This document shows, one piece after another, positions 7,037 through 12,020 of a stretch of DNA of 12,020 bases. The stretch is from assembly GCA_035942915.1 (NCBI GenBank), contig DASZCR010000361.1:1-12020 (forward strand), read 5' to 3'. The position numbers and the translations under genes were made by a program. The stretch comes from DASZCR01 sp035942915 (GTDB lineage: Bacteria; Acidobacteriota; Blastocatellia; Pyrinomonadales; Pyrinomonadaceae). The notes beneath the pieces were generated by a model that worked only from the letters and a program-made list of their open reading frames with translations, was not told the origin of the DNA and made no database searches. How positions within the stretch are numbered: position 1 is the first letter of the stretch; each line of letters begins with the position of its first letter.

Positions 7037-7969
7037 CTATGCTGTGACGATGGTGGCGCGGACGCCGAGGAGTTCGGAGAAGTCTTTGGCGTAGATGGTG
7101 CCGACTTTGCGTACGCGGCGCATGGTATCGACGAGCTCTTCGGTCGAGATGAAGCCGTCTTCGGTGTGTGCGACAGCCCAGTTGGGGATGTGTGAGGCCG
7201 TGTCGAGGAGCTCTTCGACGTGGCGTAGATACTGTTGCTTGGTTTCGGCGCGTGCGCCGAGGCGTCCTTCGCGCGCCTGCTCAAACTCGTCCCAGAATTC
7301 GTCGCCGCTGCGCACCCATTCCTCGCGCCATGCCCAGACGGAGTTGCGCGCGCTGCGACGCTCGCGGCGCGGCAGGCGCAGGAAAAGCAGGTCTGCCTGC
7401 TCGCCCGCGAGGAAGTCGCGCGCCTCTTTGTTGGCGCTCAGGTTGCGCTGCGAGTTGTCGTAGGGCGCGCCCTCCGCGTCCCAGAGGCGCTCGAAGACGC
7501 GCGAGAGCGGCTGTCGCAACTCGCGCGTCTCTTCGTCGAACGAGAGCGCGTAGTCGCCGACCGAGAGGCCGAGGTGCAAGGCGAGCGAGCGCCGCGCAGG
7601 CGTCTCCAACTTCTCCACGTTCTCCCTCACGTTATCGAACCACCACGCATCCGTCTCGCCGAACCACTTCCGCAGCGCAGGGTTCGAGAGCCGATAGCGC
7701 GGCACGTAGGCGTCTTCGAGCACCGACGCAACTTCGTCTTTCGAGAGCCGCTCGGAGTTGTTCTCGACGCGCGCCGACGCGCGGACGGAAGCCCAACGCG
7801 CCGCGTCGTTCGAGGAGACGCGCACGCCCCAACGCTTGACGTAAGCATCGAGGACGGCCTCTCCGGCGAAGGGGTTGGCGAGCGAGCGAAAGCGCAGGCG
7901 GCGCAGGACGCCCAACTCGAAGGCGAGCCAGCCGTCAGGCAGGTGGTCGAAGGTGCGCGAGAGTGTCAT
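7037..7969 (-). CDS. Conserved-looking hypothetical protein, function unknown
   Basis: I do not recognise this 310-residue protein. It is soluble (no signal peptide or membrane helix), rich in Arg, Glu, Leu and Trp, and predicted mostly helical. Visible marks are a tryptophan cluster near WWFDNVRENVEKLE (about 109-122), the segment YDNSQRNLSANKEARDFL (about 175-192), a basic RRERRSARNS patch followed by VWAWREEWVRSG, and a C-terminal helical part ending in a short hydrophobic strand (VRATIVTA). Codon use and GC content match the neighbours, which supports a real gene. The ATG at 7969 directly follows the TAG of the HD-GYP gene (TAGATG) with no Shine-Dalgarno sequence of its own, so it is probably translated by coupling to that gene and is likely to work with it. 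Its 3' end meets the heptamer array. Confidence 0.75.
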   Translation of the reverse strand: MTLSRTFDHLPDGWLAFELGVLRRLRFRSLANPFAGEAVLDAYVKRWGVRVSSNDAARWASVRASARVENNSERLSKDEVASVLEDAYVPRYRLSNPALRKWFGETDAWWFDNVRENVEKLETPARRSLALHLGLSVGDYALSFDEETRELRQPLSRVFERLWDAEGAPYDNSQRNLSANKEARDFLAGEQADLLFLRLPRRERRSARNSVWAWREEWVRSGDEFWDEFEQAREGRLGARAETKQQYLRHVEELLDTASHIPNWAVAHTEDGFISTEELVDTMRRVRKVGTIYAKDFSELLGVRATIVTA

Positions 7970-8650
7970 CTACAGTTTTAAAGCTGAAACGTCTGACGCT
8001 TCAGTGTCCGGCGGTTTCGCTTCCAGCGCGGTTGTCTCGTCGGCCGTCCGCGCATAAGAGCGCAACTCGACCAGACCCTTGAGCGAGAGAAAGACCTGCA
8101 CGACGCGCGGGTCGAACTCAAGTCCCGCCCAGAGCGTGAGATGTTTGCGCGCTTCCTGTTCCGTGCCTGCGGGGCGAAAAGGACGCGCGTCGGTGAGCGC
8201 CGCGTAAGAGTCTGCGACGCGCAGGATGCGCGCCTTGAGCGGAATCTGCTCGCCGCGCAGCGCGTCCGGGTAGCCGCCGCCGTTCCACCATTCATGATGC
8301 CAGCGGACGAGCAGTTGCGCGCCCCGGTCTGCGCCCGCGCGTGCCGCTTCCTGTTCGCCGATGACGGGATGACGCGCGAGGTCGAGTCGTTCTTCTTCGT
8401 TGAGCGCCCCGGCGCGACCGATGTAGTCGCGCTTCATGGCGGCTTCGCCGATGTCGTGCAGCAGCGCGGCGTAGACGAGCGAGGTGCGGTCAGCGCGCGA
8501 GAGGCGAAAGGCTTTCGCCATCTCGTCCGAGAGGCGTGCGACGCGCGCGGCGTGCGGGTGCGTGTAGCCCTCGAACTCGTCGGTCGCCGTCGCCAGACGC
8601 ATGAAAGCCTCGCCCGCGACGCGCTCGTTTTCCGCAAACTCGATGCTCAT
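7970..8650 (-). CDS. Variant HD-GYP domain protein (cyclic-di-GMP phosphodiesterase-like)
   Basis: The 226-residue product is a stand-alone HD-GYP-type domain with no sensor part. It shows HPHAARVARLS (31-41), the metal pair HD in LLHDIGE (63-69), RHP (93-95), HHEWWNGGGYP (118-128) and ARILRVADSYAALTDARPFR (140-159). Known HD-GYP enzymes open cyclic-di-GMP using iron or similar metals bound by these residues. Compared with the usual HDIGK, HHExxDGxGYP and DxYDALT motifs, three positions differ: Lys to Glu at 69, Asp to Asn at 123 and Asp to Ala at 150. Most metal-binding residues (the His and Asp of HD, both His of HHE, Asp147) remain. It could be an active phosphodiesterase, a related phosphohydrolase, or a binding protein. 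Its stop codon abuts the start of the next gene downstream. No good ribosome binding site precedes its ATG; the heptamer cluster lies just upstream instead. Confidence 0.87.
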   Translation of the reverse strand: MSIEFAENERVAGEAFMRLATATDEFEGYTHPHAARVARLSDEMAKAFRLSRADRTSLVYAALLHDIGEAAMKRDYIGRAGALNEEERLDLARHPVIGEQEAARAGADRGAQLLVRWHHEWWNGGGYPDALRGEQIPLKARILRVADSYAALTDARPFRPAGTEQEARKHLTLWAGLEFDPRVVQVFLSLKGLVELRSYARTADETTALEAKPPDTEASDVSALKL

Positions 8651-8654
8651 AGAG

Positions 8655-8689
8655 TTAGAAGCTCAAGGTCTAAAGTTCAAAGTCTAAGG
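8655..8689. repeat. Second heptanucleotide repeat cluster (TTCAAAG/TCTAAAG family)
   Basis: Five units of seven bases run in register: TTAGAAG, CTCAAGG, TCTAAAG, TTCAAAG, TCTAAGG. The cluster lies 4 bases upstream of the HD-GYP start codon. About 90 bases to the right, ACTTTGAAC (8776-8784) is the exact reverse complement of GTTCAAAGT (8675-8683), so this locus too has inverted arms, and the outer arm lies just past the TAG of the J-domain gene. The 139-base gap between the two genes therefore holds this cluster, its inverted partner, and an otherwise plain GC-rich middle. Confidence 0.65.
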
Positions 8690-8789
8690 GTTCGGCTGAG
8701 TTTAAGGTTGATGACGCGCGCTGAGCAACCGGGCGCGGTCGTCTCCACGCACGCGCGGCCGACCTGAAACTGCTAACTTTGAACCGGCT

Positions 8790-10373
8790 CTAAGCGCCGC
8801 GCAAGGTTTCGAGCAGACGCCGCGCCTGCGCGTGCTGCGGGTCTATCGAGAGCGCGCGTTCCAGTTCGGCCTCGGCGCGACGGCGCAGACCGATGTCCTG
8901 ATAAAGTTCTGCCAGCAAGACTCTGTAGGACGCGTTCTGCCCGTCGAGCGTGATGGCCGCCTGCAACTCGCTCTCGGCCTGACGGCGCGTCTGGCGGTTG
9001 AAGGCCAGCGCGCGGCCGTAGAGCGCACGGTAGCGAGCCTGTTGCGGCGCGAGCAAGGCCGCCTCGCCCAGATACTTCGACGCCAGCGAGTGGTTCTTCT
9101 GCTGCAACGCCGCCAGCCCCTGCTGATAACACTCTTCGGCGCGATACTGCGGCGTCGATTGCCCTGCGGCGGGCGCACGCGGCGGCGGCGACGTGCCGGC
9201 TGGCCGTCCGTTCGCATAAGCCTCGCCGCGCTCAGGCACGCTTCCCTCGACGTTCTTCGGTCGCGCGGCCTCTTCGCGTCGCGCCGCCGCCTCCAACTTC
9301 AAGTCGTAGGCGGCGCGCAACGAGGCGTCCTTCAAGACTTCGTAAGCCTGCGTGATTTTGCCGAAGGCGAACTCGATGCGGCTGCGCAGGGAAGCCTCCG
9401 CATCGCGGCGGAAGCGGTCGGGGTGAAAGCGTTTGGCAAGCGAGTAGTAGACGCGTTTGATTTCGTCCGGTCGTGCGCTGCGCGACACGCCGAGCACGGC
9501 GTAGTGTGTCGTTCCGGCGGCGAAGTTAAAGAGCGTCTCCAACTCGGCCTGCGGGTCGGCTTCCGCCTGTGCCTGCGTCTCGGTCGTCTCCGCTTCGGCG
9601 CTCTTCTTTGCCTCGTCGCGTCTGGCCGAAGCTTGCGCGGCGAGCGCCTCGCGCGCGCGTTGCAAGGCTTCGGCGCTGAAGACCAATTCGCGTCTCTCAT
9701 GACGCAGCAGCCCGGCCAGAGAGAGCGCATAGACGGCGCGCTGCGTCTGCTCTTCGGCAAGCCCGCTGATGGCGAACAGTTGGCCGAGGCTCAAGGTGGC
9801 ATCCACGCGCGAGAGGACGAAAGCCTCTTCGGGGAGAAGCTGAAAACTGTCGGCCGGGGCATCTGCGGGCGAGACGGTTTCGGCGTTGTCTGCCAGACGC
9901 GCTGACGCGAAAGTAGCGGGCAGACGCCTCGCCGCTTCGAGCAGCAGGTGTCCCGTCTCAACCGCCGCGTGAGTATCCTCCTCGACCCGCACGCGCGGGT
10001 CGAAAGACCATTGTCCATCAGGCCACAACAGCAGAGGCCGGAGCGCGTCCTCCGTCTGACGCGCACGCAGACGGCCTAACTCCTCAGCCGTTAAGACGCC
10101 TTCGGCGACGAGGCGCGCGCCCGCCTCCGAATCCGACATCTCGCCCGTCAAGACCGCCGCCAGCCGCTCCGGCGCGACCGCCTTCCAACGCTTGAGAGAT
10201 TCGTCGAGCCTGTGCTGGCGAACGTTCGTGCGCGCCGAGATGAGCCGCCCCGCGTCGAAGTAGACGACGGCGCGCAGGCGCTCGCGCGCAAGGCGCAACG
10301 CGCCGGAGAGGCGTTCGTCGGAGATTTCGCGGACGAGTTCGGCGAGTGGGTGGTCGCTCAGTTGGCCGTTCAT
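8790..10373 (-). CDS. DUF4388 / J-domain / TPR fusion protein
   Basis: The 527-residue product starts with MNGQLSDHPLAELVREI, the usual start of DUF4388 (PatA-like N-terminal) proteins (domain about 1-150). A middle winged-helix-like region (about 176-235, LSRVDATLSLGQLFAISGL) is followed by a charged Ala/Glu linker (about 236-278). A J domain (about 289-358) carries HYAVLGVSR, the invariant HPD at 317-319 and QAYEVLKD. A Pro-rich linker (about 380-408) leads to TPR-type repeats (about 411-520). J domains stimulate Hsp70 ATPase, so this should be a cytoplasmic co-chaperone or adaptor that recruits DnaK to a partner bound by DUF4388 or TPR; DUF4388 proteins are linked to surface motility and signalling in several phyla. 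ATGs 18 codons upstream (10427 and 10424) are rejected because they fall in a promoter-like -10 sequence and a hairpin; neither start has a Shine-Dalgarno sequence. Confidence 0.9.
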   Translation of the reverse strand: MNGQLSDHPLAELVREISDERLSGALRLARERLRAVVYFDAGRLISARTNVRQHRLDESLKRWKAVAPERLAAVLTGEMSDSEAGARLVAEGVLTAEELGRLRARQTEDALRPLLLWPDGQWSFDPRVRVEEDTHAAVETGHLLLEAARRLPATFASARLADNAETVSPADAPADSFQLLPEEAFVLSRVDATLSLGQLFAISGLAEEQTQRAVYALSLAGLLRHERRELVFSAEALQRAREALAAQASARRDEAKKSAEAETTETQAQAEADPQAELETLFNFAAGTTHYAVLGVSRSARPDEIKRVYYSLAKRFHPDRFRRDAEASLRSRIEFAFGKITQAYEVLKDASLRAAYDLKLEAAARREEAARPKNVEGSVPERGEAYANGRPAGTSPPPRAPAAGQSTPQYRAEECYQQGLAALQQKNHSLASKYLGEAALLAPQQARYRALYGRALAFNRQTRRQAESELQAAITLDGQNASYRVLLAELYQDIGLRRRAEAELERALSIDPQHAQARRLLETLRGA

Positions 10374-10407
10374 GAAGGAAGCCGGAGGGGGCGTTAACAA
10401 AAGCGCC

Positions 10408-10440
10408 GCGCCTCTGCTTCGCATCATAACTCAGAGGCGC
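10408..10440. other. Perfect 9-bp inverted repeat upstream of the J-domain gene
   Basis: GCGCCTCTG (10408-10416) and CAGAGGCGC (10432-10440) pair perfectly around a 15-base loop. On the minus strand the stem is followed by GGCGCTTTTGTT, which looks like a weak terminator or attenuator 35 bases before the chosen ATG. It also could be a binding site for a dimeric regulator, since the loop holds the TATGAT -10 candidate. Confidence 0.55.
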
Positions 10441-10452
10441 GAGATTTGAGAA
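10423..10452 (-). promoter_or_regulatory. Possible promoter of the J-domain gene
   Basis: On the minus strand TTCTCA (10452-10447) and TATGAT (10428-10423) are 18 bases apart; matches to consensus are 4/6 and 5/6. Transcription would start near 10416, 43 bases before the ATG at 10373. The -10 box contains the alternative ATG codons, which supports the downstream start. Confidence 0.4.
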
Positions 10453-10477
10453 CCGGCGTCGTCGGCGGGCGCGCCGT

Positions 10478-10506
10478 TTGACACCTCTGAAAGGGCAATC
10501 TATATT
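10478..10506 (+). promoter_or_regulatory. Strong sigma-70 type promoter for the kinase gene
   Basis: TTGACA (10478-10483, perfect) and TATATT (10501-10506, 5/6) are exactly 17 bases apart. Transcription should start near 10513, giving a leader of about 78 bases before the ATG at 10591. It points away from the J-domain gene, so the two genes are divergent from a shared control region. Confidence 0.75.
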
Positions 10507-10590
10507 TGCCTAACAAGAACACAGCACCCTTTTTCAGTCAGGTCTGAAGCCATCGGGCAAGGCCGCTTCGACTCGTTCAGGCACTTCGGG

Positions 10591-12020
10591 ATGAGCAAGA
10601 GAACCAAAAACAGCGGGGGCATCGCTTCGACGCAGGCGGCTGCGTCGAACGGCCGCAAGGCTGCCGGGTCGGCCGTCGCGCCCGCTGCTACCGTGCAGCC
10701 GCACGCCGCCGCCGAGACTGCGGCGTGCGACCCCGCCAGCGAGTTCCACGCGCTCGGCGCTGAAGTCGTCGACCTGCTGCACACGCAGGCTTTCGCCGCA
10801 GGCGAGAGTTTGACCGAGGCAGACATCTGCGAAGCCTTCTCCGAAATCCTGCTGCGCCACTGGGACTTGTGCTGCATCCTCATCTTCCTGCAAGCCGACG
10901 ACGGCCACCTGCACGAAAGCGCGATTCACACGCACCCGCATCTGGATACGGAGAAAGCGCGCCGCGTCGGCGAGTTGATGGCCGGGACGATTGAGAAGAC
11001 GGCTGGCGAGTGTCAGGTCTGGCTCGACGAACTGATTGAAGGCTGCGACGATGATAAGACGGCGCTGCGCGATGCTTTCATCGAAGCGGGTTTGAAGGCG
11101 GGGCTGGCCGTGCCCATCCATGCGCGCGGTTCGCTGGCCGGTGCGGTCATCGCCGTCACGCACGACCCGGAACGTCTCCGTCTGGCCTTGCAGGGTGTGC
11201 GCTTCATCGCCGCGCCCATCGTCATCGCCGTCGGCAACGCGCGGCGCGGCGTCGCGATGGACGAGCAGCGTCGCCACATCGAGCGGCTCATCGAGGAGTT
11301 GCGCGAGCGCGGCGACGCGCTGGAAGAGGCCAACCGCGAACTGCAACGCGTCGGGCGTTATCGTTCGCTCTTTCTGGCGCGCATGTCGCACGAGTTGCGC
11401 ACGCCGCTCACCTCCATCCTCGGCTTCGCCGAAATCCTGCTCGACCAGGAACGTCTGACCGACCAGCAACGCCGCTTCTGCCAGAAGATACAAGCCTCTG
11501 GACAACAGCTACAGGCGAGCCTCAATCAACTGGTTGACCTCTCGCGGCTCGAAGCCGGCCACACGGAGCTCTTCCTCCACGAGTTCTCTCTGCGCGAGAT
11601 GCTGCGCGATTCCTGCGCGGCCGTCGCACGTCTGGCGCAGAAGCAGGAGGCGACGCTCGACTGCGACGCCCCGAACGCGCCCTCGACGGTCGTCTCCGAC
11701 GAAGGGAAACTCCGACAGGTGCTCTACAACTTTCTCGCCTACGCCATCAGCCGCAGCCCTGCGGGCGGACGCGTCCGCGTCGGCGTCGGGACAAAGAGCG
11801 GCCATCGCTTCCGCATCGACATCACGGACGAGGGCGAACCGCTGGCAGACCCCGCGCACCTCTTCGAGCCGGTGGACATCGACGCTCCGAACGAACGCGG
11901 CACGAACATGAATGAACTCGGACTCGTCATCGCGCACCGTCTGCTGCGCGCTCTCGGCGGCAGCGTCACGCTCATCGACGCTAAACCGACCGGCCTCACC
12001 GTCCGTCTCGACCTGCCCAC
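10591..12020 (+). CDS. Soluble sensor histidine kinase with diverged ATP-binding domain (3' end outside window)
   Basis: The frame is open from the ATG at 10591 to the right edge (476 residues visible, no stop). An Ala-rich disordered start (about 1-50) is followed by a probable GAF-like region (about 52-218, with ILIFLQADDGHL and AGLAVPIHARGSLAGAVIAV), a coiled coil (about 222-255), a HisKA domain with FLARMSHELRTPLTSILGF (261-279, phospho-acceptor His267), and a HATPase_c domain (about 333-476). No membrane helix is seen, so it senses a cytoplasmic signal. The ATP-binding boxes are eroded: the N box reads YNFLAYAIS (second Asn replaced by Tyr384), the G1 box DEGEP lacks its second Gly, and the G2 region NELGLVI lacks the usual GTGLGL. 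It may be a weak kinase, a phosphatase or phosphotransfer partner. The ATG is the only usual start in frame after the stop at 10447, and a weak AGG lies 9 bases upstream. Confidence 0.9.
   Translation, partial: MSKRTKNSGGIASTQAAASNGRKAAGSAVAPAATVQPHAAAETAACDPASEFHALGAEVVDLLHTQAFAAGESLTEADICEAFSEILLRHWDLCCILIFLQADDGHLHESAIHTHPHLDTEKARRVGELMAGTIEKTAGECQVWLDELIEGCDDDKTALRDAFIEAGLKAGLAVPIHARGSLAGAVIAVTHDPERLRLALQGVRFIAAPIVIAVGNARRGVAMDEQRRHIERLIEELRERGDALEEANRELQRVGRYRSLFLARMSHELRTPLTSILGFAEILLDQERLTDQQRRFCQKIQASGQQLQASLNQLVDLSRLEAGHTELFLHEFSLREMLRDSCAAVARLAQKQEATLDCDAPNAPSTVVSDEGKLRQVLYNFLAYAISRSPAGGRVRVGVGTKSGHRFRIDITDEGEPLADPAHLFEPVDIDAPNERGTNMNELGLVIAHRLLRALGGSVTLIDAKPTGLTVRLDLP

Noticed and set aside
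7235..7981. Plus-strand open frame (248 codons) over the unknown minus-strand gene
   Set aside because: The minus-strand frame has better composition, a coupled start with the HD-GYP gene and a proper stop at the repeat; the plus frame starts inside it without a ribosome binding site. Because the minus-strand protein is unrecognised, this rejection is somewhat less certain than the others.
8690..8775. Small RNA gene or short coding frame between the HD-GYP and J-domain genes
   Set aside because: No promoter, terminator or plausible start with ribosome binding site was seen; only the flanking heptamers stand out.
8832..9905. Plus-strand open frame (357 codons) opposite the J-domain gene
   Set aside because: It is antisense to DUF4388, J-domain and TPR motifs and encodes a low-complexity Arg/Leu-rich sequence.
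10534..11505. Long minus-strand open frame (323 codons) opposite the kinase
   Set aside because: It lies wholly antisense to the kinase frame, which has clear HisKA and HATPase motifs; its protein has no recognisable domain and its existence is explained by high GC content.

Overview
The window is a GC-rich stretch of bacterial chromosome holding nine protein-coding genes, the last one cut by the right edge. Several features together suggest Acidobacteriota, perhaps a Blastocatellia-type lineage: a DUF4388/J-domain/TPR fusion, a Uma2-family nuclease-fold protein, a membrane-anchored RsbU/SpoIIE-type phosphatase, and heptanucleotide repeats between genes. This placement is an inference from gene style, because no rRNA or tRNA is present. 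No rRNA, tRNA, CRISPR array, insertion sequence or phage gene was found.

Layout. 58-1309 (minus): two envelope-type genes, a one-pass membrane protein with a Pro/Thr-rich linker and a BON domain, and a secreted glycine-zipper protein with an internal duplication. 1539-3275 (plus): a class II/AcuC-like deacetylase with a near-consensus promoter that would put the transcript start on its ATG, then a Uma2 protein and a rho-independent terminator. 3304-6915 (plus): an MFS exporter followed 30 bases later by a HAMP-PP2C phosphatase, a likely operon. 6913-7031: an inverted array of heptamers (TGATAGG family) between convergent genes, starting on the stop codon of the phosphatase. 7037-10373 (minus): an unrecognised 310-residue protein joined TAG/ATG to a variant HD-GYP protein, a second heptamer cluster, then the DUF4388/J-domain/TPR protein. 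10423-10506: divergent promoters, the rightward one almost perfect. 10591 to the right edge (plus): a soluble hybrid of sensor-like region, coiled coil, HisKA and HATPase domains, with eroded ATP-binding boxes.

How the genes may work together. The right two-thirds is dominated by signal transduction: serine phosphatase output, HD-GYP hydrolase, DUF4388 adaptor and histidine kinase. Two of these families carry substitutions at key residues (HD-GYP and kinase), which suggests partner-dependent or non-catalytic roles. The left third looks like envelope maintenance plus housekeeping deacetylation. No known defence or biosynthetic system is visible. The most unusual points are the two heptamer loci, both touching stop codons and both with inverted arms, the probable leaderless deacetylase mRNA, and the degenerate kinase.
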